From: Caballeronia temeraria | GTDB lineage: Bacteria > Pseudomonadota > Gammaproteobacteria > Burkholderiales > Burkholderiaceae | Assembly: GCF_001544795.2 (NCBI RefSeq) | Contig: NZ_FCOI02000026.1 | Span: forward strand, 38,595 to 102,594 | Reading direction: 5' to 3' | Length of the DNA: 64,000 nucleotides | In this document: positions 18,401-25,500 of the stretch, piece by piece | Numbering within the stretch: the first letter of the stretch is position 1 | Layout: the number at the start of each line of letters is the position of its first letter | Translations under genes and position numbers: made by a program | The notes under the pieces: generated by a model | The model's input: the letters and a program-made list of their open reading frames with translations, nothing else | Database searches by the model: none | Told to the model about the DNA's origin: nothing

Positions 18401-18746
18401 AAACGCGCTTTCGGAAGCGGACGCTTTGCTTGCGGCCGGCGCGGTGAGCCACAATCACTTTCTCTTTCGACGCGACGCAATCGACGCGTGCCTCGACCGT
18501 GGACGCTGGGACGCAGCCGCGCATCATGCCGATGCCCTCGAAGACTACGCCCGCCGCGAGCCATCGCCGTTTTCCGCATTCGTCGTGGCGCGCGCACGCG
18601 CGCTCGTCGCGCATGGAAGAGGCGAGCGCGGTCCGGCGTCGTTGCAGGCGCTCGAATGGCTCGAACAAGCGGGCAGCAACGCCGGTTTCCTTTACGCGCT
18701 CGAAGCGGTCAAAGACGCACTGTCGAGCCAGGCGAATCTTCGGTGA
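15492..18746 (+). CDS. SAM domain-class III nucleotide cyclase-AAA/NTPase-TPR signalling protein
   Basis: Very large multidomain protein, 1084 aa. In order: N-terminal SAM domain (WLRSLGMERYAPAFRENAI, residues ~1-60); class III adenylyl/guanylyl cyclase domain (~70-230) with FADLCGFTSM, HVGDSVMAVFG and GDTVNLASRL; P-loop ATPase (GEAGIGKTRLLEEL, ~residue 290) of the AAA_16 type; and C-terminal ~500 residues of TPR-like helices. The two metal Asp sites and the Asn/Arg of GDTVNLASRL are kept, so cyclase activity is plausible. Starts with GTG 15492 after AGGAGA. Family members of this build are common in Burkholderia and rhizobia; signal and output are unknown. Confidence 0.88.
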   Translation: MDVAAWLRSLGMERYAPAFRENAIDADVLRNLTADDLKELGVVSVGHRRTLLDALAGLRHAGEAQGERRQVAVLFADLCGFTSMSREIDPEDVLALLDRYFEQTDRIVEQHGGHVDKHVGDSVMAVFGAPVSHGNDAERAVRAALAICDAMPGLSRALGRPVAVHIGIAGGEVVASGTGSAAHRAYTVTGDTVNLASRLTDAAGPGEILIPDAVQRHLADRLDCVERGALAVKGFAAPVSAWCIAGLRRSPLRRPIVGRREELRVFRDALQSCRASGRGRTILLRGEAGIGKTRLLEELEREARDAGFVCHDGLVLDFGATTGRGAIQSLVRGLLALEAPGDASAIERAIAAGSIDAGDALFVEELLDMPMPLENRTLYEAMDNAMRIRGRRDVVSRLVRRASRAQPRLLAVEDIHWSDGSTLSDLAALSATAARCPAVLVLTARPSIGTFDESWLAAAGASYTLVDLGPLSVGEAHVMAESFPGATAPLAERCISRAAGNPLFLEQLLNHAQDNAEASVPGSVRSLVQARLDRLDPIGKTVLQAASVLGQLFEKEAVDFLVDGTGASAELEPLVMGCLLRRQGAGFIFHHALIRDAIYDGLLKSRRRELHRLAARWYGARDPVLRAEHLDRASEREAALAYCEAARAQASAHRHEAALRLVGRGLEIADADGDRVALECLRGHILHDVGDMTSALAAFETALGVAATDTERCHAWIGRATVKRVIDDLDGAWADLHCAESAAIAQGLLRERARIHFLRGNLCFPRGDIDGCVREHERSLSLAREAGDAELEAAALGGIGDAQYMRGRMISAHDAFSRCIALCRRHGFGRIEVANLPMHAITGWFAGSAKAGLDAALASVAAAEKVGHLRALAVAHHAAWHCFRDLAQWDRAWEHVGPALQCARELKSRRFEGEALALRAELHRVAGRRREALDDIEEALSISRETGMNYLGAAYLGTLARATDDAAVFENALSEADALLAAGAVSHNHFLFRRDAIDACLDRGRWDAAAHHADALEDYARREPSPFSAFVVARARALVAHGRGERGPASLQALEWLEQAGSNAGFLYALEAVKDALSSQANLR

Positions 18747-18751
18747 CGATC

Positions 18752-19153
18752 ATGTCGAACGAGTGGACGCGTCGGGTCAAATTATTCGTGCAACGCTTCT
18801 GGCAACCGACGAGCGCATGCATGACGTGCATGCCCGGTAGCTGGAGCAATATCGCCAGCATGGCCCACTGGGCGATCGCGTTCAAAACCGGGCTGCTCAC
18901 CGGACTGCTCGCGGTGCTTCTGACCTTCACGCCGGCCGCAAAGCTCTATGGCAACCGGTACGGCAACGCGGCGCTCGTCGGCCTGCTGACCGCCATCGGA
19001 GATACCTATGCGCATCCGAGCCATTACCGTCTGCCTTACGTCGAGCACGTGCTGACGGGCGTGGTTTCGGGGCTGCTGGCGCTGGCCGCCGCGTATCTTT
19101 TCGAAGACCGCGCGCGCCGCATCCGGGCGGCGTGGGCGCGCGTGTTCGGATAG
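18752..19153 (+). CDS. Small membrane protein coupled to the cyclase gene
   Basis: 133 aa, starting 5 bases after the cyclase stop. Three hydrophobic segments are visible: around TGLLTGLLAVLLTFTPAA, NAALVGLLTAIGDTYA and HVLTGVVSGLLALAAAYLF. A CMTCM motif near residue 23 and a basic N-terminus precede them, and an Arg-rich tail ends the protein. No recognised family. The tight spacing suggests cotranscription with the SAM-cyclase-ATPase protein. Confidence 0.7.
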   Translation: MSNEWTRRVKLFVQRFWQPTSACMTCMPGSWSNIASMAHWAIAFKTGLLTGLLAVLLTFTPAAKLYGNRYGNAALVGLLTAIGDTYAHPSHYRLPYVEHVLTGVVSGLLALAAAYLFEDRARRIRAAWARVFG

Positions 19154-19176
19154 CCGTCCTTTCGCGCCGAATCCGG

Positions 19177-19818
19177 CTACCAGCGCAACAGCCGCGGGCC
19201 CAGCCATGCGCCGATGAGCGCCGGCATCAGCATGCCCGCCGCGTACCACACGCCCCAGAACGCGGGGCTCATCTCCGGGCAATGCAGGCAGTAGACGATC
19301 GTCGCGGTCGAACTCGCCAGCAAGCCCGCGATGGCCCCGGCGAGGCGCAGGCGCGTCGGCGCGAGCGATCGCATCGCCCAGATCGCGGCGGGAAACGTCG
19401 GCACCGAAAGCAGCAGGATGTTGAACGGGCACGTGCGCCACGTATGCCCGAGCACGAGCGTCCAGCGCGCGGTCGAATCCGCCGTGTCCAGAACCAGCCA
19501 GCCGGCGATCCAGACCGCCGCGAAAGGCAGCGCGACGATCGCCCACGAATAGCCGAGGCGCGCGCCCGGCCGCCCGATCCGATCGATGACGAGCATCGCG
19601 CCGATGCCGGTTGCCAGCGGAAACGCGAGCTTCGCCCAGAAGATGCCCGTGCGCGCAACGATGCCGATGTCGTGACGCACGCCGAACACGATGCTCATCA
19701 GGACGAGCGAGCCCGCCGCGCCGAGCAGCAACGCCTGAACGAAGCGGCGCGAAACGACCGTGCGGTCGACGCGCGTGACCTGATTCGAAAGGAGGGTGAT
19801 GAGTTCGTCGGTTTTCAT
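19177..19818 (-). CDS. nrsF: NrsF (DUF1109), membrane anti-sigma factor for SigF
   Basis: Six-helix inner-membrane protein, 213 aa, of the NrsF/DUF1109 family that holds ECF sigma factor SigF inactive until oxidant or metal stress. N-terminus MKTDELITLLSNQVTRVDRTVVSRRF is family-like. Two Cys pairs of the conserved redox/metal type occur: TCPFN near residue 130 and CLHCPEMSPAFWG near residue 185. The CxxC-type second site is where family members sense stress. Its ATG at 19818 overlaps the sigF stop (ATGA), the usual sigma/anti-sigma arrangement. Confidence 0.9.
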   Translation of the reverse strand: MKTDELITLLSNQVTRVDRTVVSRRFVQALLLGAAGSLVLMSIVFGVRHDIGIVARTGIFWAKLAFPLATGIGAMLVIDRIGRPGARLGYSWAIVALPFAAVWIAGWLVLDTADSTARWTLVLGHTWRTCPFNILLLSVPTFPAAIWAMRSLAPTRLRLAGAIAGLLASSTATIVYCLHCPEMSPAFWGVWYAAGMLMPALIGAWLGPRLLRW

Positions 19819-20363
19819 CGAAGTCCCCGGATTTTGGCGGCGAGTGCCTTGAGACCGCGATGCACGCCCACTTTCACGGCCGATTCCGACAGACCCGTGA
19901 TCCGCGCGGTCTCCGTCACTGACAATCCCTCCAGTTTCATATGAACGATCGGCAGACGCTGCTTGTCGGGCAGATGTTCGAGCAATTTGCCGACGTCGTG
20001 GCGCGCCTGAGCGGGTTCGTCGTCGATGGCGGCGAGCAGTTCCTCGTGATCGTCGAGCGGCACGTTCAGCGAGTCGCGGCGCGCGTGGGCGCGGAAGAAG
20101 TCCATCAGCTTGTAGCGGGCGATCGCGTGCAGCCACGCCGTCAACGGCTCGTCCGGACGATACGTGTGACGCGCGTTATGAACCGCCAGCAGGATTTCCT
20201 GGACGAGATCTTCGACATCGTCGGGACGATGCGCGATGCGCTTTCGCAGATAGCCGCGCAAATGCCGCGTGAGCGCCTGCAGAAAGCTGCGATACGCGTT
20301 CTGATCGCCATCGAGTCCGCCGATGAACAACGCTTTCAGCTTGCTTTCCGCATCGTGCGACAT
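19815..20363 (-). CDS. sigF: ECF sigma factor SigF
   Basis: Extracytoplasmic-function sigma factor, 182 aa. Region 2 is visible as DDVEDLVQEILLAVHNARHTYRPDEPLTAWLHAIARYKLMDFFR (residues ~45-90, written here as a span) and region 4 as LPIVHMKLEGLSVTETARITGLS and KVGVHRGLKALA. ATG 20363 has AGGAA upstream and gives the usual family length. An in-frame ATG at 20519 has a stronger GGAGG site and would add 52 residues. A GTAACC-N16-CGAA promoter lies upstream on the same strand, implying autoregulation. Operon with nrsF; divergent from yedZ1-yedY1-mrpX. Confidence 0.9.
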   Translation of the reverse strand: MSHDAESKLKALFIGGLDGDQNAYRSFLQALTRHLRGYLRKRIAHRPDDVEDLVQEILLAVHNARHTYRPDEPLTAWLHAIARYKLMDFFRAHARRDSLNVPLDDHEELLAAIDDEPAQARHDVGKLLEHLPDKQRLPIVHMKLEGLSVTETARITGLSESAVKVGVHRGLKALAAKIRGLR

Positions 20364-20545
20364 GGTTCCTGTAGGTCCGGTGCTGCGAGACGAAAAAGGG
20401 GATGAAGACGTGGACGACACGCCCGCCGCGGCAATGGCGACACGCAGGCCGCGCCGTGGATCGATCGCGTCAGGGTAGCCGAAGCCGTGATTCGTCTCAA
20501 TAGCGCCTTCCTGATCCATGTCGTCGTTCACCTCCATCACGTTAG

Positions 20546-20571
20546 TTCGTTGCTTCGGCGTCGCGGGTTAC
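20546..20571 (-). promoter_or_regulatory. SigF-type promoter for sigF-nrsF
   Basis: On the minus strand: GTAACC (20571-20566), exactly 16 bases, CGAA (20549-20546). This is the -35/-10 pattern I recall for Caulobacter SigF-dependent promoters. Transcription would start near 20539, leaving a leader of ~175 bases before ATG 20363, or almost none before the alternative start at 20519. The same motif, same spacing, faces the other way 25 bases further on. Confidence 0.8.
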
Positions 20572-20595
20572 AGCGAATTTTTTCGCGACACGGCT

Positions 20596-20621
20596 GTAAC
20601 CGGCGCTGCCTCCACGACGAA
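20596..20621 (+). promoter_or_regulatory. SigF-type promoter for yedZ1-yedY1-mrpX
   Basis: GTAACC (20596-20601), 16 bases, then CGAA (20618-20621) on the plus strand, ~45 bases before the yedZ1 ATG. It is identical in both boxes and spacing to the promoter of sigF on the opposite strand. The paired occurrence makes chance unlikely. Confidence 0.8.
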
Positions 20622-20665
20622 TTAGCTGGTAACCAACCTTCACGTTGACGATCACGGTGACCGAC

Positions 20666-21304
20666 ATGGAAACGATGAAAGCGCCACTCGCCTCCGCGCA
20701 CGAACGCTCGCCTCGCGATGCGCCGATTCATCCGCTGTGGCTGCGCATCACGCACTGGCTCAATGCCCTCGCCGCGCTGATCATGATGTTCTCCGGCTGG
20801 CGCATCTACGATGCATCGCCGGTGTTCAGGCAGATCGTCATTCCGCCGTCGATCACGCTCGGCGGCTGGCTCGGCGGCGCGTTGCAGTGGCATTTCGCGG
20901 CGATGTGGCTGCTGGTGTTCAACGGCATCGTCTATGTCGCGCTGAACGTGGCGAGCGGCCGCGCCTTCTCGAAGTTCTTTCCCGTGTCGCCGCGCGCCGT
21001 GCTGCGCGATCTCATCGCGGCATTGAGCGGCAAGCTCTCGCACGCCGACTTGCGCCAGTACAACGCGGTGCAGAAGCTCGCGTATCTCGCGGTCATCGTC
21101 GATCTGCTGGTGCTCGTGCTCTCCGGGCTCGCGATCTGGAAATCGGTGCAATTCCCGCTGCTGCGCGAACTGATGGGCGGCTACGACAACGCGCGCATCG
21201 TGCATTTCTGCGCGATGGCGGTGATGGCGGCGTTCGTCGTCGTGCATGTGGCGATGGTCGCGCTCGTGCCGCGCTCGCTGCTGACGATGCTGCGCGGCCG
21301 CTGA
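20666..21304 (+). CDS. yedZ1: YedZ1: b561-type cytochrome, electron donor to YedY1
   Basis: Four-helix membrane cytochrome b, 212 aa. Likely haem His residues are in RITHWLNALAALIMMFSGW (first helix), WHFAAMWLLVFNGIVY (second) and RIVHFCAMAVMAAFVVVHVAM (fourth). It would pass quinol electrons to the molybdopterin reductase encoded next. ATG 20666 follows GGTGA; ATG 20675 and TTG 20645 are alternatives. Its stop overlaps the next start (TGATG at 21302-21306). In the known Azospira suillum locus the partner of yedY1 is a cytochrome of this kind. Confidence 0.85.
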   Translation: METMKAPLASAHERSPRDAPIHPLWLRITHWLNALAALIMMFSGWRIYDASPVFRQIVIPPSITLGGWLGGALQWHFAAMWLLVFNGIVYVALNVASGRAFSKFFPVSPRAVLRDLIAALSGKLSHADLRQYNAVQKLAYLAVIVDLLVLVLSGLAIWKSVQFPLLRELMGGYDNARIVHFCAMAVMAAFVVVHVAMVALVPRSLLTMLRGR

Positions 21305-22104
21305 TGAACAACGGGAACAAACACGCCATGAAAACCGACGACAACCGAATCATCAAGGTGGATCGCGCAGCCGTGCTGGCCGACGCGCGCCGTGAACTCG
21401 ACAACCCTTCGCGGCGGCTCTTCGGCAAGCGCGTGCTGACGCTGGGCGGATTGTCGCTCCTGACCGGCTGCTCGATCACCGACGAAGACTCGGTGAACAA
21501 ATTTCTCACCGCCGTCTCGCGTCTGAACGATCGCGCGCAGGCGCTGCTCTTCGATCCGAAGCAGCTCGCGCCCACATACACCGAGGCGCAACTCACGCGG
21601 CCGTTTCCGTTCAATGCGTTCTACGGAATCGACGACGTGCCCGAAGTGAACGGCGACGACTATCGGCTGAAAGTGAGCGGTCTCGTCACGGGGCAACGCG
21701 TCTGGACCCTGCCGCAGTTGTATGCGCTGCCGCACGCGGAGCAGATCACGCGGCATATCTGCGTCGAAGGCTGGAGCGCGATCGGACGCTGGGGCGGCAC
21801 GCCGTTCTCCGAGTTTCTGCGGCGCGTGGGCGCGGATACGACGGCGAAGTACGTCGGCTTCCGTTGCGCCGACGATTACTACGAAAGCATCGACATGCCG
21901 ACTGCGCTGCATCCGCAGACGCTGCTGACGTTCGAATACGACGGCCAGCGTCTGCCAGCGAAATACGGCTATCCGATGAAGCTGCGCATGCCGACCAAGC
22001 TCGGCTACAAGAACCCGAAGCACATCGTCGAGATATTCGTCACCAATACGTATCCGGGCGGCTATTGGGTCGACCAGGGATACAACTGGTTCGGCGGCTC
22101 CTGA
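21304..22104 (+). CDS. yedY1: YedY1/MsrP-like molybdopterin methionine-sulfoxide reductase
   Basis: Periplasmic molybdoenzyme of the sulfite-oxidase fold, 266 aa, which repairs oxidised Met. The N-terminus has a twin-Arg motif (SRRLFGKRVLTLGG) followed by LLTGC, so it may be a Tat-exported lipoprotein or keep an anchor. The Mo ligand Cys is C153 in RHICVEGWSAIGRWGG. C-terminal blocks YGYPMKLRMPTKLGYKNPKH match the family. It is translationally coupled to yedZ1. ATG 21328 is an alternative start. Expected to act on the Met-rich MrpX encoded next. Confidence 0.88.
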   Translation: MNNGNKHAMKTDDNRIIKVDRAAVLADARRELDNPSRRLFGKRVLTLGGLSLLTGCSITDEDSVNKFLTAVSRLNDRAQALLFDPKQLAPTYTEAQLTRPFPFNAFYGIDDVPEVNGDDYRLKVSGLVTGQRVWTLPQLYALPHAEQITRHICVEGWSAIGRWGGTPFSEFLRRVGADTTAKYVGFRCADDYYESIDMPTALHPQTLLTFEYDGQRLPAKYGYPMKLRMPTKLGYKNPKHIVEIFVTNTYPGGYWVDQGYNWFGGS

Positions 22105-22169
22105 GCGCCGCGCCATCCACCGTTCCGGATTGTCCGGATGCCATGTCTGACCCACCAAGGAGAGAAGCA

Positions 22170-22433
22170 ATGAAGCGATTGATGACGGCAGTACTCGTAG
22201 CGGCGCTGTCGATGGGCGCATCGACCGTATTTGCGCAGGCCAGCGGCGCGATGTCGAACGACGCCATGTCGAAAGACTCGATGTCGAAGGATTCGATGTC
22301 CAAGGATTCGATGTCCAAGGATTCGATGTCCAAGGATTCGATGTCGAAAGACTCGATGAAGAAGAGCGACAAGATGAAGAAACACGACGCGATGGGCATG
22401 GACCATCCGGCATCGGGCGCGATGTCGCAGTAA
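22170..22433 (+). CDS. mrpX: MrpX-type methionine-rich periplasmic protein (pentapeptide MXKDX repeat)
   Basis: 87 aa. Cleavable signal peptide (MKRLMTAVLVAALSMGASTVFA, cut after AFA-like site). The mature part has MSNDA and then six perfect MSKDS units, a MKKSDKMKKH stretch and a Met/His tail. About one residue in five of the mature protein is Met. Proteins like this act as sacrificial scavengers of hypochlorite, recycled by YedY1/YedZ1. A strong AAGGAGAG site precedes ATG 22170. Followed by an intrinsic-terminator-like hairpin. Confidence 0.9.
   Translation: MKRLMTAVLVAALSMGASTVFAQASGAMSNDAMSKDSMSKDSMSKDSMSKDSMSKDSMSKDSMKKSDKMKKHDAMGMDHPASGAMSQ
22266..22355 (+). repeat. Six 15-bp tandem repeats encoding MSKDS
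   Basis: Units start at 22266, 22281, 22296, 22311, 22326 and 22341 with consensus ATGTCSAARGAYTCG. Three consecutive central units are base-identical, so copy number could change by slippage in steps of five residues without breaking the frame. Confidence 0.9.
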
Positions 22434-22451
22434 CGCACGGAAGACCAGGAC

Positions 22452-22471
22452 CGGGCGCGAAGCCGCGCCCG
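22452..22471 (+). terminator. Intrinsic-type terminator after mrpX
   Basis: CGGGCGCG (22452-22459), loop AAGC, CGCGCCCG (22464-22471), followed by a T-containing stretch (AATCCTTCTT). It lies 18 bases after the mrpX stop and 9 before the end of the convergent methyltransferase gene, so it may serve both strands. Confidence 0.6.
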
Positions 22472-22480
22472 AATCCTTCT

Positions 22481-23542
22481 TCACGCTTGCGCCTGAAAGA
22501 CCATGTTGAACGGCGTCTGCGTGACGCGCGTAAAGCGCGTGAAACCGCCCTCCGTCACGACTTCTCTCAGCCGTGCCTCGCCCGCCTGCGCGCCGAGCGC
22601 CCGTTGCCCTTCCTGCGACAGCGATGCAGCCGTGCAGATCATCGTGGAAGCCGAATAGAACACACGTCCGACGGGATTCAGGTTGTCTTCGAGCCGGTCA
22701 TTCGCGAAGGGCTCGACGATCATCCATGAACCGCCTGGCCTGAGCGATTGCAACACATGCGCGGCTGCACCGGCGGGGTCGCCCATGTCGTGCAGACAGT
22801 CGAAAAACGCGACGAGATCGTAATCGTTGCCGGGATACTGCTGCGCACTGGCGACCTCGAACGTGACGCGCTCGCTGACGCCTGCATCGGCCGCGGATTC
22901 GCGCGCACGTTGGATCGAAGGCTCGTGATAGTCGAAGCCGATGAACGTGGCATGCGGATACGCGTGGGCCAGCAGGATCGTGGATACGCCGTGCCCGCAG
23001 CCGACATCGGCGACTTTTGCGCCTGGCGATTCGAGCGCGGCCTGAACGCCGTCGAGCGCCGGAATCCACTCGTGGACGAGATGCGCGGCGTAGCCCGGAC
23101 GAAAGAAGCGCTCGGTTCCCTTGAAGAGCGACGGATGATGCTGATGCCATCCGACGCCGAGTCCCGTGCGAAACGCGGCCTCCAGTTTCGGCAGGGCGCG
23201 GAACATCGCTTCGGCGCAATCGCAAAATCCGGGGATGAAGGTCGGGCTGGTCTCGACGGCGAAGCACGTGGCCATTTCGTTTTCGAGCCGATAAGCCCCG
23301 CTCGCGGCGTCATAAGAGATGAAGCCCGAAGCTGCCTGTGCGGCGAGCCACTCGCGAACATAACGCTCGGCGAGTTCGGTGCGCTCGGCAAGTTGAGCCG
23401 ACGTCATCCAGCCCTGTTCTGCCATTGTTTTATAGAGGCCCAGCCGGTCTCCCAGCGCGATGAGCGGCGCACTGGCCACCGCGCCGAATTCGCCGACCAT
23501 GCGTCCCATGAAGTCCTGCACCTTCTGTTCATCATATTGCAT
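22481..23542 (-). CDS. SAM-dependent class I methyltransferase with N-terminal winged helix
   Basis: 353 aa. The N-terminal ~110 residues form the dimerisation/winged-helix domain seen in O-methyltransferases (LGLYKTMAEQGWMTSAQLAERTELAERYVREWLAAQAASGF as a span). The Rossmann SAM site is ADVGCGHGVSTILLA, followed by IGFDYHEPSIQRAR and YDLVAFFDCLHDMGDP. ATG 23542 chosen over an upstream 28-residue extension that lacks homology. Divergent from a MarR gene across a dyad, so likely repressed by it. Substrate unknown. Confidence 0.85.
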   Translation of the reverse strand: MQYDEQKVQDFMGRMVGEFGAVASAPLIALGDRLGLYKTMAEQGWMTSAQLAERTELAERYVREWLAAQAASGFISYDAASGAYRLENEMATCFAVETSPTFIPGFCDCAEAMFRALPKLEAAFRTGLGVGWHQHHPSLFKGTERFFRPGYAAHLVHEWIPALDGVQAALESPGAKVADVGCGHGVSTILLAHAYPHATFIGFDYHEPSIQRARESAADAGVSERVTFEVASAQQYPGNDYDLVAFFDCLHDMGDPAGAAAHVLQSLRPGGSWMIVEPFANDRLEDNLNPVGRVFYSASTMICTAASLSQEGQRALGAQAGEARLREVVTEGGFTRFTRVTQTPFNMVFQAQA

Positions 23543-23634
23543 GACAAGCTCCCGACGCGGACGAGTCGTGCAACAAATTATAGGTAGAACAAACGAAATT
23601 GAAAAACGAAGCGTGCCGTACGTCACGCCCTAAA

Positions 23635-23661
23635 CTATGTATGATCCGCCAACATAAATAG
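23635..23661. promoter_or_regulatory. Imperfect dyad, candidate MarR operator
   Basis: CTATGTATGAT (23635-23645) and AACATAAATAG (23651-23661) match as reverse complements at 9 of 11 positions across a 5-base centre. It lies in the divergent gap between the methyltransferase and the MarR gene, 29 bases before the MarR ATG. Confidence 0.5.
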
Positions 23662-23689
23662 CGACAACCGACTCGAATCAGGATCATCC

Positions 23690-24109
23690 ATGTCATCGAA
23701 CACGAAACAGAAGGCCGGCTTGCCAGGCAAACAGGATCTGGAAGCGATGTCGATCTTCCGTTACGAACTGCGCAAGTTCCTGCGCGTGTCGGAGGAAGTC
23801 TGCAACGCAGCGGGCATCACGACGCTTCAGTATCAATTGCTGCTGCACGTGTGCGGCTTTCCCGAGCGACGATGGGCGACCGTTGGCGAGCTTGCCGAGC
23901 GCCTTCAGGCCGCGCCCAACGGCACCGCCGCGCTGGTCTCGCGCTGCGAGGCGGCGGGGCTCGTTAAGCGCAAGACCGACAAGACCGATCGCCGTCAGGT
24001 TCAGGTGCATCTGACGGCAAAAGGCGAGCGATGCCTGCTCAAACTCGCGGCCGAGCACAAGACGCACTATGGATCGTTCGCCTGGGTGTTCGGCGAAAAG
24101 CATGCGTGA
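23690..24109 (+). CDS. MarR-family transcriptional regulator
   Basis: 139 aa winged-helix dimer. The HTH and wing read WATVGELAERLQAAPNGTAALVSRCEAAGLVKRKTDKTDRRQVQVHLTAKG (residues ~62-112, given as a span); the DRR wing motif is diagnostic. Flanking helices dimerise. Probably represses the divergent methyltransferase and itself through the dyad at 23635-23661. Ligand unknown, though a lone Cys in the first helix region (EEVCNAAG) could be redox-sensitive. Confidence 0.88.
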   Translation: MSSNTKQKAGLPGKQDLEAMSIFRYELRKFLRVSEEVCNAAGITTLQYQLLLHVCGFPERRWATVGELAERLQAAPNGTAALVSRCEAAGLVKRKTDKTDRRQVQVHLTAKGERCLLKLAAEHKTHYGSFAWVFGEKHA

Positions 24110-24183
24110 GCGGGCACGCGTCGAAGAAGATGGTCTGAAATTTATGTCACAATGTGCCTTAAATTCTGATTCGACTTTCTCCG

Positions 24184-25491
24184 ATGCGCATTCCCCGATT
24201 CATCGACCGACGCACGATTCTGCGCGGCAGGCGGCTGTGGCTGCATTACGGCGTCTTCTGGCTCGGCGCGGTCGCGACCGGCCTCATCGCGGTCATGTAT
24301 GCGCGGCTTATCGACTTCGGGTATGACGCTTTTCTGCGCGTCGTCGCCGTCTACTGGTGGCTGCCGCTGCTGGTCACGCCGGCGATCGCCGCCCTCGCGG
24401 TCTGGCTCACGCGCCGTTTCTTTCCCGGTTCCGAAGGCAGCGGGATTCCGCAGGTCATCGCGATGCTGCACGATGGCCGCGAGCTCGGACCGCGCCTGCT
24501 CACCATCCGCATTCTCGTCGGCAAGATCGTCGTGTCGTTCCTGTCGATTCTCGGCGGCTTCACCATCGGGCGCGAAGGGCCGACCATCCATGTGGGCGCG
24601 GCGCTCATGTTCAGCTTGCGCCGTTTCTATCCCGAACGCCTGCGCAAGATGCGCGGCGGCGCGCTGGAACGGAATCTGGCGCTCGCGGGCGCGGCGGCGG
24701 GATTGTCGGCTGCGTTCAATGCGCCGCTCGCCGGCGTCGTATTCGCGATCGAAGAACTCACGCGCAGCTTCGAGCAGCGCACGAGCGGCGTGCTGATCAC
24801 GGCGATCATCTTCGCCGGTATCGTGTCGCTCGGGCTGCAAGGCAATTACGTGTACTTCGGCACGATCGATCTCACCGGACACTTCCCCGATTCGCTCGCG
24901 CTCGCCGTTGTGCTGCTGGGCGCCGTGACGGGCGTCGCGGGCGGCATATTCTGCTGGCTGCTGCTCAACACGCATCGCTGGATGCCGGGCCGTCTCGTGA
25001 TCTGGCGCAAGTCGCATCCGGTCGCGTTCGGCGCCGCATGCGGACTGTTCATCGCCGTGATCGGTGTCGTCGCGGGCGGTCATACGTTCGGCAGCGGCTA
25101 TGCGGAAGCGCGCGGCATGCTCGAAGGCAATTCGCAACTCGGCGCGAGCTATCCGCTGCTCAAGATGGCGTCGATGGTCGGTTCGTATCTTCCGGGCGCG
25201 CCGGGCGGACTCTTCGCGCCGTCGCTCGCTATTGGGGCGGGCATCGGCAATGCGCTGCATCTCGTGTTCGGCGGCATGGAGTTGCCGATGCTGATCGCGC
25301 TCGGCATGGTCGGCTATCTCGCCGCCGTCACGCAGAGTCCGATCACGGCGTTCGTGATCGTCATCGAGATGATCAACGGGCACGCGCTCGTGCTGTCGCT
25401 GATGGCCACCGCGCTCATTTCGAGTCAGGTGTCGAAGCTGTTCGCGCCGCCGCTTTACGAAGCGCTCGCGCACAAATACATGAGCAAGTAA
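24184..25491 (+). CDS. ClC-family chloride/proton antiporter (ClcB-like)
   Basis: 435 aa, ten or more membrane helices. All ClC ion-binding motifs are present: GSEGSGIPQ (GSGIP), GREGPTIHV with the gating Glu, and GLFAPSLAIG (GxFxP). The EE pair in NAPLAGVVFAIEEL retains the proton-pathway Glu, so an exchanger rather than a channel is likely. No C-terminal CBS domains. ATG 24184 lacks a clear ribosome site. Possible role in acid or chloride stress. Confidence 0.88.
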   Translation: MRIPRFIDRRTILRGRRLWLHYGVFWLGAVATGLIAVMYARLIDFGYDAFLRVVAVYWWLPLLVTPAIAALAVWLTRRFFPGSEGSGIPQVIAMLHDGRELGPRLLTIRILVGKIVVSFLSILGGFTIGREGPTIHVGAALMFSLRRFYPERLRKMRGGALERNLALAGAAAGLSAAFNAPLAGVVFAIEELTRSFEQRTSGVLITAIIFAGIVSLGLQGNYVYFGTIDLTGHFPDSLALAVVLLGAVTGVAGGIFCWLLLNTHRWMPGRLVIWRKSHPVAFGAACGLFIAVIGVVAGGHTFGSGYAEARGMLEGNSQLGASYPLLKMASMVGSYLPGAPGGLFAPSLAIGAGIGNALHLVFGGMELPMLIALGMVGYLAAVTQSPITAFVIVIEMINGHALVLSLMATALISSQVSKLFAPPLYEALAHKYMSK

Positions 25492-25500
25492 TGCCGCGCG

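Noticed and set aside
16776..18668. 630-aa minus-strand ORF
   Set aside because: Antisense of the cyclase-ATPase-TPR gene.
20628..20633. Third GTAACC element upstream of yedZ1
   Set aside because: No CGAA at 16 bases; probably part of the GGTAACC palindrome by chance.
20537..21247. Minus-strand ORF opposite yedZ1
   Set aside because: Antisense composition; crosses both SigF promoters.
22266..22355. Possible CRISPR-like array
   Set aside because: Repeats are contiguous 15-mers without spacers and encode MSKDS in frame.
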